Shown piece by piece: positions 1 through 6,377 of a stretch of 8,712 nt of DNA. The notes beneath the pieces are model-generated. The model was not told the DNA's origin. It was given only the letters and a program-made list of their open reading frames with translations, and searched no databases. Each line of letters begins with the position of its first letter. The first letter of the stretch is position 1. The stretch comes from Pseudooctadecabacter sp. (lineage in GTDB: Bacteria > Pseudomonadota > Alphaproteobacteria > Rhodobacterales > Rhodobacteraceae), in NCBI GenBank assembly GCA_020628265.1, contig JAHDFG010000077.1, forward strand, positions 1 through 8,712, in the 5' to 3' direction. The translations under genes were made by a program, and so were the position numbers.

Positions 1-1
1 G

Positions 2-2293
2 GACGGGTTGGAGGGCGCGGATTGGGCGGCAGAGGCCGTGGCCGAATTGCAGGCCCTGCCCAATGTCCGGCTGATGACGCGGACCACCGTGACGGGGGCC
101 TATGACCAAGGCACTTATGGGGCGCTGGAACAGGTGGCGCACCACGTGCCGCGTGGTGACGCGCCGCGCGAGTGTTTCTGGCGGATCGTGGTCAAACGCT
201 CGATCCTTTGCGCAGGGGCGTTGGAGCGGCCCATCGCGTTTCCGAACAACGACCGCCCCGGCATCATGATGGCCAGCGCCGTGCGCAGCTATCTCAACCG
301 TTGGGGCGTGGCGCCGGGTAAGGCGGTCACCGTGTTCGCCAACAACGACGATGCCCACCGAACCGCCGTGGATCTGGCCGAGGCTGGCGTGAACGTCGTC
401 GCCGTGATCGACAGCCGCGCGGATGTGCAGGCGCTGGGCGACTACACGCTCTATACCTCGGGTGCGGTCACGGCCACCAAGGGCCGCCATGCGCTGGAAA
501 GCATCACGATCGCTCATTCCGGCGGCACGCGCGAACTCCGCACCGATTGTCTGGCGATGTCCGGCGGCTGGAACCCGACAGTGCATCTGACGTGTCACAT
601 GAACGGGCGGCCCCAGTGGTCCGACGACCTGTTGTCCTTTGTCCCGACCGAAGGTGCCATTCCCGGAATGGTCGTGGCGGGGGCTGCGAACGGGCATATG
701 TCGACTGCCGCTTGTTTGAAATCCGGTGCGCAGGCAGCCTGTGAAGTCGCGTCCGATCTGGGCCTCGCACCCAAGGCCGATGTGCCAAGTGCCGAGGATG
801 ATCCCTACCGGATTGAGCCCATGTGGCAGGTCGACGGCAAAGGGCGCAAATGGCTCGATTTTCAGAACGACGTGCATGTCAAAGACATCAAGATCGCCGC
901 GATGGAGAATTTCCGCAGCGTTGAGCATATGAAACGCTACACGACCCAAGGGATGGCCACCGATCAGGGTAAGTCGTCCAACGTCGCGGCCCTCGCCGTG
1001 CTGGCCGACGCCACGGGGCGTGGGATACCAGAGACGGGTACCACGACCTTCCGTCCGCCTTATGTGCCCGTGTCCATCGCCGCCATGGGGGCCGGATCGC
1101 AGGGCCACGGCTTTGCCCCCGAACGGCACACCACGTCCCACAAAGCCAGCGTGGCCCGCGGCGCGCCCATGATCGAGGCGGGCCTGTGGTACCGCCCCAG
1201 CTATTTCCCCGCGCCCGGTGAGACGACGTGGCTGGAAAGCTGCAACCGAGAGGTCGGCTACGTGCGCAATGCCGTCGGTGTCTGCGACGTCAGCACTTTG
1301 GGCAAGATCGACATTCAGGGACCGGATGCCGCCGCTTTCCTGGATTTCGTTTACTGCAACACGTTCAGCACCCTGAAAGAGGGCCGCGTGCGCTATGGTC
1401 TGATGCTGCGCGAAGACGGCCATGTGATGGACGATGGCACCACCGCGCGGTTGGGGCCGGAACATTATGTGATGACGACGACGACGGCTGCGGCGGGGCA
1501 GGTGATGACCCATCTGGATTGGGTGGCGCAGGCGTTGCGTCCCGATCTGGATGTGCGCTTCGCCTCTGTCACCGAACAATGGGCGCAGTTTGCGGTGGCG
1601 GGGCCGCATGCGCGCGATCTGCTGAATTCGGTGCTGGATGATCCGATTGATGGCGACAGCTGGCCGTTTATGTCTTGCGGGAACGTGTCCATTGGCGGGG
1701 TGCAGGGGCGGCTCTTCCGCATCTCATTTTCCGGCGAACACGCCTACGAGGTCGCGGTGCCGTCCCGCTATGGCGCGTCCCTGTTCCGGCAGTTGGTGGC
1801 ACAGGCAGAGGCCATGGACGGAGGCGCCTACGGGATGGAGGCGCTGAACGTTCTGCGGATCGAAAAGGGCTTCATCACCCACGCGGAAATCCACGGTCGG
1901 GTCACGGCCTTTGACATCGGCTTCGATCGGATGGTCAGCCAGAAGAAGGACTGCATCGGCAATGCCGCGAGCCGCCGCGAAGGGCTGCTAGAGCCGGAGA
2001 GGGAGCAGATGGTCGGCCTGCGGGCGGTCAATCCAGTAGACAAGATAACCGCCGGTGCGCATCTGTTTGTGGACGGCGCGGATGCGGTGTCGACCAACGA
2101 TCAGGGCTATGTGACCTCTGTCTGCTGGTCACCCACCTTGGGCAGTCATATCGGGTTGGGGTTCCTCAAAAACGGGCCTAGCCGGATCGGCGAACATGTC
2201 ATGGCCGTGGATCATGTGCGCGGGGTCACCACCCTGTGCGAGGTCTGTCATCCGGTCTTCTTTGATCCAGAGGGGGGACGTACCCGTGGCTAA
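2..2293 (+). CDS. soxA: Sarcosine oxidase alpha subunit, 5'-truncated by the window edge
   Basis: Alpha subunit of cytoplasmic heterotetrameric (alpha-beta-gamma-delta) sarcosine oxidase, which demethylates sarcosine to glycine, making H2O2 and 5,10-methylene-tetrahydrofolate. About 763 codons are visible; the family is about 970-1000 residues, so roughly 230 N-terminal residues (2Fe-2S-ferredoxin-like part and first dinucleotide-binding motif) lie off the left edge. The TTG at base 8 is internal, not a start. Visible parts, approximately: residues 1-255, the rest of the pyridine-nucleotide/NAD-binding region, including ERPIAFPNNDRPGIM near 73-87 and GAANGH near 225; 268-360, the SoxA linker domain (DFQNDVHVKDI, YTTQGMATDQGK); 375-650, the GcvT-like folate-binding domain (EAGLWYRPSYF, DVSTLGKIDIQGPDA, NVLRIEKGFITH); 665-755, the C-terminal GcvT barrel. 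Known family role: the GcvT half binds folate and the covalent FMN sits at the alpha/beta interface. soxB and soxD are expected upstream. The frame is intact. Assignment to SoxA rather than dimethylglycine oxidase rests on the N-terminal half and the following soxG. Confidence 0.95.
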   Translation, partial: DGLEGADWAAEAVAELQALPNVRLMTRTTVTGAYDQGTYGALEQVAHHVPRGDAPRECFWRIVVKRSILCAGALERPIAFPNNDRPGIMMASAVRSYLNRWGVAPGKAVTVFANNDDAHRTAVDLAEAGVNVVAVIDSRADVQALGDYTLYTSGAVTATKGRHALESITIAHSGGTRELRTDCLAMSGGWNPTVHLTCHMNGRPQWSDDLLSFVPTEGAIPGMVVAGAANGHMSTAACLKSGAQAACEVASDLGLAPKADVPSAEDDPYRIEPMWQVDGKGRKWLDFQNDVHVKDIKIAAMENFRSVEHMKRYTTQGMATDQGKSSNVAALAVLADATGRGIPETGTTTFRPPYVPVSIAAMGAGSQGHGFAPERHTTSHKASVARGAPMIEAGLWYRPSYFPAPGETTWLESCNREVGYVRNAVGVCDVSTLGKIDIQGPDAAAFLDFVYCNTFSTLKEGRVRYGLMLREDGHVMDDGTTARLGPEHYVMTTTTAAAGQVMTHLDWVAQALRPDLDVRFASVTEQWAQFAVAGPHARDLLNSVLDDPIDGDSWPFMSCGNVSIGGVQGRLFRISFSGEHAYEVAVPSRYGASLFRQLVAQAEAMDGGAYGMEALNVLRIEKGFITHAEIHGRVTAFDIGFDRMVSQKKDCIGNAASRREGLLEPEREQMVGLRAVNPVDKITAGAHLFVDGADAVSTNDQGYVTSVCWSPTLGSHIGLGFLKNGPSRIGEHVMAVDHVRGVTTLCEVCHPVFFDPEGGRTRG
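2271..2278 (+). promoter_or_regulatory. Ribosome binding site fixing the soxG GTG start
   Basis: The purine run AGGGGGGA ends 7 bases before a GTG at 2286-2288. It lies inside the last codons of soxA, so soxG translation is probably coupled to that of soxA. It decides the GTG over the upstream in-frame ATG at 2196, which would overlap soxA by about 100 bases and add residues unlike the family. Confidence 0.7.
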
Positions 2294-2831
2294 ACTGATT
2301 GCAAGCACGCCCTGCGCGGGGCTTTTGCCGCAGACCTTTGGCACCGTCACCCTGACCGAGGTCGACGCAAGCCCGATCACATGGGTCGCGCCTTTTGCGG
2401 GCCAAATGAAGGCTACGTCAGATGCCTTGAAAGCAGCGTTGGGTATCACGTTTCCGGCCCCGAACCGCACGACAGGCACAGGGACGCGCGCTGTCTGGTG
2501 TGGGATGGATCAGGCGTTGGTGATGGGGGCTGATTGCCCTGACTTGCCTATGGCCGCGACGGCGGATCACTCCGATGCTTGGGCCATCGTGCGGATCGAA
2601 GGTGCGGACGCGGCCGCGGTTCTGGCCCGCCTGACACCCATTGACCTGCGCCCATCCGTTTTCAAACGCGGCCACACGGCCCGCAGCCTGATCGCGCATA
2701 TGAACGCAGGCATCACCAAGGTCGGCGCAAATGCGTTCGAGGTGATGGTGATGCGGTCGATGGCGGGCACACTGGTGCACGACCTTGAACAGGCAGCTAA
2801 GGGTGTCGCCGCGCGCGCGGCGTTGGCCTAG
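2286..2831 (+). CDS. soxG: Sarcosine oxidase gamma subunit
   Basis: Small subunit of heterotetrameric sarcosine oxidase, 181 residues, close to the usual 180-200. In the known enzyme the gamma subunit is structural and contacts alpha; it carries no cofactor. The fold resembles a reduced GcvT domain. Family-like features are the N-terminal PITWVAPFAGQ region, the WAIVRIEGADAAAVLARL stretch near residues 98-115, LRPSVFKRGHTARSLIAHM near 120-138, and the C-terminal FEVMVMRSMAGTLVHDLEQA. The start is GTG at 2286, 8 bases inside the soxA stop, with a purine-rich ribosome binding site in soxA, so the two genes are in one operon. The stop (TAG, 2829-2831) overlaps the stop of convergent choV, and a perfect GC palindrome forms the last codons. 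The usual roseobacter follow-on genes for folate one-carbon handling are not adjacent; choV comes instead. SoxG diverges fast, so the call leans partly on position after soxA. Confidence 0.9.
   Translation: MAKLIASTPCAGLLPQTFGTVTLTEVDASPITWVAPFAGQMKATSDALKAALGITFPAPNRTTGTGTRAVWCGMDQALVMGADCPDLPMAATADHSDAWAIVRIEGADAAAVLARLTPIDLRPSVFKRGHTARSLIAHMNAGITKVGANAFEVMVMRSMAGTLVHDLEQAAKGVAARAALA
2807..2822. terminator. 16-bp perfect GC palindrome at the soxG/choV junction, possible shared 3'-end hairpin
   Basis: The sequence CGCCGCGCGCGCGGCG is its own reverse complement and can fold as a 6-bp all-GC stem with a 4-base loop. It is inside the last codons of soxG and, on the minus strand, begins 5 bases after the choV stop. 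No T-run follows on either strand, so a classical intrinsic terminator is not shown; it may act as a transcript-end stabiliser, a Rho-assisted stop, or merely reflect Ala-Ala-Arg-Ala-Ala codons in a GC-rich gene. Confidence 0.3.
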
Positions 2832-3886
2832 CCTGCGCTGGGCGGGCTGACCTTCGCCAGAACGGACGTCTGCGTGATCTGGCCGATGGGCTGGCCGTCA
2901 TCCATGACCGTCAGGCTGCTGGCCTCTGCCAGACGGTCGATCACCTGATCGACCGGTAGTTCTGCATCCACGCTGGGACCTGCCTCCGACCCTGTCAGGC
3001 GGGCCAGCCAGCCTGCTTTGTCTGATGGGGCCTTCCCCATCACGTCCCGCGCGCGCAGCACGCCCAAAGGGTTCATATTAGACACGAAATCAGCCACATA
3101 GCCGTTGGCCGGATTGCTGAAGATGTCGCGCGGGGTGCCGCATTGCACGATGCGTCCGCCCTCCATGATGGCGATCCGGTTGCCGATCTTGAACGCCTCG
3201 TCCAGATCGTGGCTGACAAAGATGATCGTCCGGTTCAGCCGCTGTTGCAGGTCCAGCAACTCGTCCTGAAGCCGTGTACGGATCAGCGGATCGAGGGCTG
3301 AGAAAGGCTCGTCCATCAGCAGGATCGGCGCGTCGGTGACAAAGGCGCGGGCAAGGCCTACGCGCTGTTGCATCCCGCCCGAAAGCTCCCCCACCAGCGC
3401 GCTGGCGCGGTCGGCAAGGCCCACCAGCTCTAACTGTTCATCGACCTTGCGGCGACGGGCGACTTTGTCCATCCCGCCCAGCTCCAGCCCGAGGCCCACA
3501 TTGTCGCGCACCGTGCGCCACGGCAGCAATCCGAACTGTTGGAACACCATGGACACGCATTCACGCCGCAGCTTGCGCAGATCGTTCGCGGGGGCCGAGC
3601 CTACGGCACAGGTCCAATCGCCATCATGTACGCGGACCTCTCCACGGACCACGGGGTTCAACCCGTTCACGGCCCGCAACAGGGTGGATTTGCCGGACCC
3701 CGACAGGCCCATCAGAACTAGAATTTCGCCCGCTTCCACATCCAGTGAACAATTGTGAACGCCCAGAACCTGCCCCGTTGCCTTCTGGATTTCGGCTCGG
3801 TCCTGTCCGTCGTCCATCAGGGGCAGGGCGGCCTCTGGCTTCGACCCGAAAACGATGGACACATTGTCAAATTCAACAGCCTTCAT
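2828..3886 (-). CDS. choV: Choline ABC transporter, ATP-binding subunit
   Basis: Cytoplasmic ATPase that powers choline import with ChoX and ChoW; 352 residues, normal for the glycine betaine/choline (ProV/OpuAA-like) ATPases. Visible motifs: Walker A GLSGSGKS at 60-67, Q-loop FQQFGLLPW at 115-123, ABC signature LSGGMQQR at 168-175, Walker B ILLMDEP at 188-194, D-loop SALD at 196-199 and the H-loop histidine 226 in FVSHDLDEAF. Between the first strand and Walker A (about residues 14-42) lies an insertion rich in charged residues (KPEAALPLMDDGQDRAEIQK), which I recall as typical of ChoV-type ATPases. After residue 275 a C-terminal extension ends in a short CBS-like segment (PVDQVIDRLAEASSLTVMDDGQPIGQIT); in related OpuA systems the CBS part senses ionic strength, but here it is too short to claim that. 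The ATG at 3884-3886 overlaps the choW stop as ATGA, implying translational coupling. The stop overlaps the soxG stop. Confidence 0.95.
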   Translation of the reverse strand: MKAVEFDNVSIVFGSKPEAALPLMDDGQDRAEIQKATGQVLGVHNCSLDVEAGEILVLMGLSGSGKSTLLRAVNGLNPVVRGEVRVHDGDWTCAVGSAPANDLRKLRRECVSMVFQQFGLLPWRTVRDNVGLGLELGGMDKVARRRKVDEQLELVGLADRASALVGELSGGMQQRVGLARAFVTDAPILLMDEPFSALDPLIRTRLQDELLDLQQRLNRTIIFVSHDLDEAFKIGNRIAIMEGGRIVQCGTPRDIFSNPANGYVADFVSNMNPLGVLRARDVMGKAPSDKAGWLARLTGSEAGPSVDAELPVDQVIDRLAEASSLTVMDDGQPIGQITQTSVLAKVSPPSAG

Positions 3887-4719
3887 TGCTTGTCTCCCAC
3901 CCGCAGCATCCGGTCGAGCATGATGGCCACCACCACGATGATAAGCCCGCTCTCAAACCCTTTGGCGGTGTCCACGGTGTTCAGGGCCCGCACCACCGGC
4001 ACACCCAGACCGTCCGCGCCGACCAATGCGGCGATCACCACCATGGACAGGGACAGCATGATCGTCTGGTTCAAGCCGGCCATGATCTGGGGCAGGGCTG
4101 AGGGCAGTTCGACCTTCCACAGCTTTTGGCGCGGCGTGGCGCCGAAGGCATCAGCGGCTTCCAACAGGCTTTGCGGGGTGGATGACACGCCCAGATGGGT
4201 CAGGCGGATGGGGGCGGGCAACACGAAGATCACCGTGGCGATAAGGCCCGGCACCATGCCGATGCCGAAGAACACAATCGCGGGGATCAGGTAGACGAAG
4301 GTGGGAAGCGTCTGCATCAGGTCCAGCACGGGCCGCATCCAAGCATAAAGGCGGGGCCGATGTGCCGCCGCGATGCCAATCGGTACACCGACGCCCATGC
4401 AGACCACGCAGGCCGACAGCACCAGCGTCAGGCTTTCGGTGGTCTCTTCCCAGTAGTCCTGATTGAGGATGAACAGGAACCCCAAGGCGATCAGAACGCA
4501 GGTCTTCCAGCTGCGCTGCAACGCCCACGTCAGGGCCACGAAGGCCGCAACAACGATGAACGGGTGGGGCGTTTGCATCAGCCACAAGATCCCGTCGATC
4601 AGTGCTTCAAGACCGTCCGAGAGGGCGTCAAACACGACGCGCCCGCGTTTCTCCAGCCAGTCGAAGCCCGCCTCGGCGACGTCCCCGACGGGGATTTTGT
4701 TGTCCGTTAACCAGTCCAT
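3883..4719 (-). CDS. choW: Choline ABC transporter, permease subunit
   Basis: Inner-membrane channel subunit of the ChoXWV choline importer, 278 residues from the chosen start, a usual length. Hydrophobic segments, probably membrane-spanning, lie near residues 54-67, 74-86, 98-118, 141-151, 155-171, 219-235 and 256-268. The family hallmark MQTLPTFVYLIPA is at about 135-147. The EAA loop that docks onto the ATPase (EAADAFGATPRQKLWKVELP) is at about 187-206. The start at 4717-4719 (ATG, MDWLTDNKIP) is chosen because AGGGAA precedes it by 7 bases; a TTG at 4744-4746 would extend the frame by nine residues but runs into the hairpin and has no clear ribosome binding site. The gene follows choX after 69 bases containing a hairpin, and its TGA overlaps the choV ATG. 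The subunit probably works as a homodimer with two ChoV, as in related importers (inferred from family knowledge). Confidence 0.94.
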   Translation of the reverse strand: MDWLTDNKIPVGDVAEAGFDWLEKRGRVVFDALSDGLEALIDGILWLMQTPHPFIVVAAFVALTWALQRSWKTCVLIALGFLFILNQDYWEETTESLTLVLSACVVCMGVGVPIGIAAAHRPRLYAWMRPVLDLMQTLPTFVYLIPAIVFFGIGMVPGLIATVIFVLPAPIRLTHLGVSSTPQSLLEAADAFGATPRQKLWKVELPSALPQIMAGLNQTIMLSLSMVVIAALVGADGLGVPVVRALNTVDTAKGFESGLIIVVVAIMLDRMLRVGDKQ

Positions 4720-4726
4720 TGTCGTG

Positions 4727-4732
4727 TTCCCT
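4727..4732 (-). promoter_or_regulatory. Ribosome binding site deciding the choW start
   Basis: AGGGAA on the minus strand, 7 bases before the ATG at 4719. It supports this ATG over the in-frame TTG 27 bases upstream. It lies 15 bases beyond the foot of the choX-choW hairpin, so ribosome loading on choW is possible while the hairpin is folded. Confidence 0.6.
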
Positions 4733-4741
4733 GCACCCGAT

Positions 4742-4769
4742 AGCAAAGGGCCGCCCAGAAGGACGGCCC
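4742..4769 (-). terminator. Strong intercistronic hairpin between choX and choW
   Basis: Read on the minus strand, GGGCCGTCC (4769-4761), loop TTCT (4760-4757), GGGCGGCCC (4756-4748), then TTTGCT. The two arms pair as nine base pairs, eight Watson-Crick and one G-U, closing a UUCU loop; only three T follow. It begins 19 bases after the choX stop. In many binding-protein transporter operons a hairpin here lets part of transcription stop, or protects the upstream message, so that the binding protein is made in excess over the membrane subunits. The short T-run favours partial termination or mRNA protection over a complete stop, because choW and choV have no other evident promoter. Confidence 0.65.
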
Positions 4770-4788
4770 CATGTTTGTTTTCAGTGGC

Positions 4789-5715
4789 TTACATCGCGCC
4801 CAAGGCGGATTTCACGGCCTCGGCAGCGTCGCCGCCGTCCATAGTCGTCACACCGTCAAGCCAGCCCATGACCACATCCGTGTTGGCGGCCATCCATGCG
4901 GTGGCGGCCTCGTCTGGGTCGGTGCCGTCGTTCAGGATCGCGCCCATGATCTCGTTTTCCATGGCCAGCGTGAACTCAAGGTTTTGCAGCAGCTTGCCCA
5001 CGTTGGGGCAGGCATCCACGTAACCGGCGGTGGTGTTGGTGAACACGGTCGCACCACCAAGGTTCGGGCCGAACCAGTCGTCGCCGCCGGTCAGATATGT
5101 CATGTCGTAGTTGGCGTTCATCGGGTGGGGTTCCCAGCCGAGGAACACGACAGGCTCGTCACGGTCATTGGCGCGGCCCACCTGTGCCAGCATGCCCGCT
5201 TCGGAAGACTCGACGACTTCCATCGCGTCCTCAGAGAGGCCGAAGGCGCCAGAAGAAATCATGTCCATGATCAGGCGGTTGCCGTCGTTGCCAGCTTCGA
5301 TCCCGTAGATCTTGCCGTCGAGTGCGTCGGCATTTGCCGCCAGATCGTCAAAGGACGCGATGCCAAGGGCGGCGCCAGCTGCGTTCGTGGCCAGCGTGTA
5401 TTTCGCACCTTCAAGGTTGGCGCGCACGGTGTCGACGGTGCCTGCTTCGCGGTAGGGGGCAATGTCGCCTTCCATCGTGGGCATCCAGTTGCCAAGGAAG
5501 ACATCGACGTCCCCTTCGGCCAGCGACGTGTAGGTCACCGGAACGGACAGGACCTTGATGTCTGTCTCGTACCCGAGGGCTTCCAGAACAACCGTCGTGG
5601 CCGCCGTCGTTGCGGTGATATCTGTCCAGCCCACATCCGAGAACGTGACCGTGCCGCAATCAGCCGCAGCGCCACCGGCCGCGCAGATCGCAAGAATAGA
5701 GAGAGTGTTTTTCAT
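4789..5715 (-). CDS. choX: Choline ABC transporter, periplasmic choline-binding protein
   Basis: Periplasmic receptor that captures choline and delivers it to ChoWV; 308 residues including a Sec signal peptide (MKNTLSILAICAAGGAAA, likely cut after the AAA at 16-18, leaving an N-terminal Asp-Cys). The mature part is an OpuAC-type binding protein. The aromatic box known from the Sinorhizobium meliloti ChoX structure can be matched by spacing: W30 and D32 (DVGWTD), W77 (GNWMPT), Y106 (AKYTLATN), N143 (AGNDGN) and W194 (GWEPHP). The only two cysteines of the mature protein, C20 and C236, are placed to form the disulfide of that family. A lipoprotein is unlikely, as the cysteine is not preceded by a lipobox. 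GGGAGG lies 5 bases before the ATG. The gene is first in choXWV and is divergent from betI, with a candidate BetI operator between, so it is probably choline-inducible. The pocket favours choline over betaine, although residue matches alone do not prove specificity. Confidence 0.95.
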   Translation of the reverse strand: MKNTLSILAICAAGGAAADCGTVTFSDVGWTDITATTAATTVVLEALGYETDIKVLSVPVTYTSLAEGDVDVFLGNWMPTMEGDIAPYREAGTVDTVRANLEGAKYTLATNAAGAALGIASFDDLAANADALDGKIYGIEAGNDGNRLIMDMISSGAFGLSEDAMEVVESSEAGMLAQVGRANDRDEPVVFLGWEPHPMNANYDMTYLTGGDDWFGPNLGGATVFTNTTAGYVDACPNVGKLLQNLEFTLAMENEIMGAILNDGTDPDEAATAWMAANTDVVMGWLDGVTTMDGGDAAEAVKSALGAM

Positions 5716-5739
5716 AAGAGCCTCCCAGTTGGCTTTTTG

Positions 5740-5759
5740 TTGATTGACGAGTCAATAAA
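5740..5759. promoter_or_regulatory. Candidate BetI operator shared by choXWV and betICB
   Basis: An imperfect inverted repeat, TTGATTGA, centre CGAG, TCAATAAA: seven of eight arm positions are complementary (only the third position breaks), and the outer bases of the centre pair as well. It resembles the BetI site as I remember it from proteobacterial bet operons (ATTGA and TCAAT arms around a short centre). It sits 24 bases upstream of choX and 42 bases upstream of betI and overlaps candidate promoter elements in both directions, as expected for a repressor site released by choline. Confidence 0.7.
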
Positions 5760-5771
5760 GAACAATTTAAC
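5744..5771 (+). promoter_or_regulatory. Candidate promoter of betI-betC-betB
   Basis: A -35-like TTGACG at 5744-5749, a 16-base spacer and a weak -10-like TTTAAC at 5766-5771. The -35 lies inside the proposed BetI operator. The implied start near 5778 gives a leader of about 24 bases with GGGGAA ahead of the betI ATG. Alphaproteobacterial -10 boxes are loose, so this is tentative. Confidence 0.4.
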
Positions 5772-5783
5772 GTCGCTTGGCAA
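5755..5783 (-). promoter_or_regulatory. Candidate promoter of choXWV
   Basis: On the minus strand, a -35-like TTGCCA (5783-5778), a 17-base spacer and a -10-like CTTTAT (5760-5755; TTTATT one base on is equally possible). The -10 overlaps the edge of the proposed BetI operator, so a bound repressor would block RNA polymerase. The implied start near 5748 leaves a leader of about 30 bases with GGGAGG before choX. Confidence 0.4.
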
Positions 5784-5801
5784 CCGTTTTGGGGAAATGT
5801 G

Positions 5802-6377
5802 ATGCCAAAGCTTGGGATGGAACCTATACGCCGCGCCGCGCTGGTGAAAGCCACGATCGATGTGATCGGGGCGCAGGGGTCTTTGGATGTGACGGTCAGC
5901 CAGATCGCGAAGAAGGCGGGCATGTCATCGGCGCTGGCCCATCATTATTTTGGCGGGAAAGACCAGATTTTTTTGGCCGCGATGCAGCAGATTTTGCGGG
6001 ATTTCGGGGCAGAGGTCCGGACCGCCTTGCGCGCCGCGCGCACACCGCGTGCACGGGCCGAGGCCCTGATTTCCGCAAGTTTCGCGCCGTCCTGCTTTGA
6101 TCCGGCGACGGTCAGCGCCTGGATGACCCTCTATGCGCAGGCCACGACACAGCCGGAAATGCACCGACTGCTGCGGCTTTATCAGCGTCGCTTGCAATCG
6201 AATCTCACCCATGCGCTGCGGCCCTTGTCGCCCCGTCCCGAAGCGGATGCCGAAACCTTGGGGGCGTTGATCGACGGGCTGTATCTGCGGGCCGCCTTGG
6301 CCCGAGACCGAAACGCCGAAACAGCCCTTGCCACGGCGCTGTCGGTTCTGGACCGGCTGACAGGAGGCCAGAAATGA
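5802..6377 (+). CDS. betI: BetI, TetR-family choline-responsive repressor
   Basis: Transcriptional repressor of choline-to-betaine genes, 191 residues (E. coli BetI is 195). The N-terminus MPKLGMEPIRR is the BetI hallmark and fixes the start at the ATG of 5802-5804, with GGGGAA 5 bases upstream; the GTG just before it would add only one residue. The helix-turn-helix spans about residues 29-50 (VTVSQIAKKAGMSSALAHHYF), followed by the TetR-type GGKDQIF. The C-terminal ligand and dimer domain includes VSAWMTLYAQA near 104-114 and IDGLYLRAAL near 157-166, typical of BetI. In known systems BetI binds the bet promoters and is released by choline. Here it is the first gene of its own operon, divergent from choXWV, with a candidate operator between, so autorepression plus control of the transporter is likely. 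Its TGA overlaps the betC ATG (ATGA), so translation is coupled. Confidence 0.95.
   Translation: MPKLGMEPIRRAALVKATIDVIGAQGSLDVTVSQIAKKAGMSSALAHHYFGGKDQIFLAAMQQILRDFGAEVRTALRAARTPRARAEALISASFAPSCFDPATVSAWMTLYAQATTQPEMHRLLRLYQRRLQSNLTHALRPLSPRPEADAETLGALIDGLYLRAALARDRNAETALATALSVLDRLTGGQK

Noticed and set aside
8..10. TTG as the start of the sarcosine oxidase alpha gene
   Set aside because: The reading frame is open to the window edge and the protein begins in the middle of the dinucleotide-binding region, so the true start is upstream of the window.
1474..1487. Short ACG/GAC trinucleotide run in soxA, coding for several threonines
   Set aside because: About four units, in frame and inside a conserved domain; too short to be a meaningful repeat.
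4744..4746. TTG as an upstream start of choW
   Set aside because: It lies beside the foot of the intercistronic hairpin without a clear ribosome binding site, whereas the ATG at 4717-4719 has AGGGAA at 7 bases and gives a normal family N-terminus.
5716..5801. Riboswitch or small RNA in the divergent gap
   Set aside because: The leaders are about 24-30 bases and only the operator-like repeat shows symmetry, so there is no room for a structured aptamer.
4771..5802. A 343-codon open frame on the plus strand, antisense to all of choX
   Set aside because: choX on the minus strand has a signal peptide, a conserved binding pocket and a ribosome binding site. The antisense frame gives a His/Arg/Gly/Val-rich product with no recognisable motif, a common artefact of GC-rich third positions.
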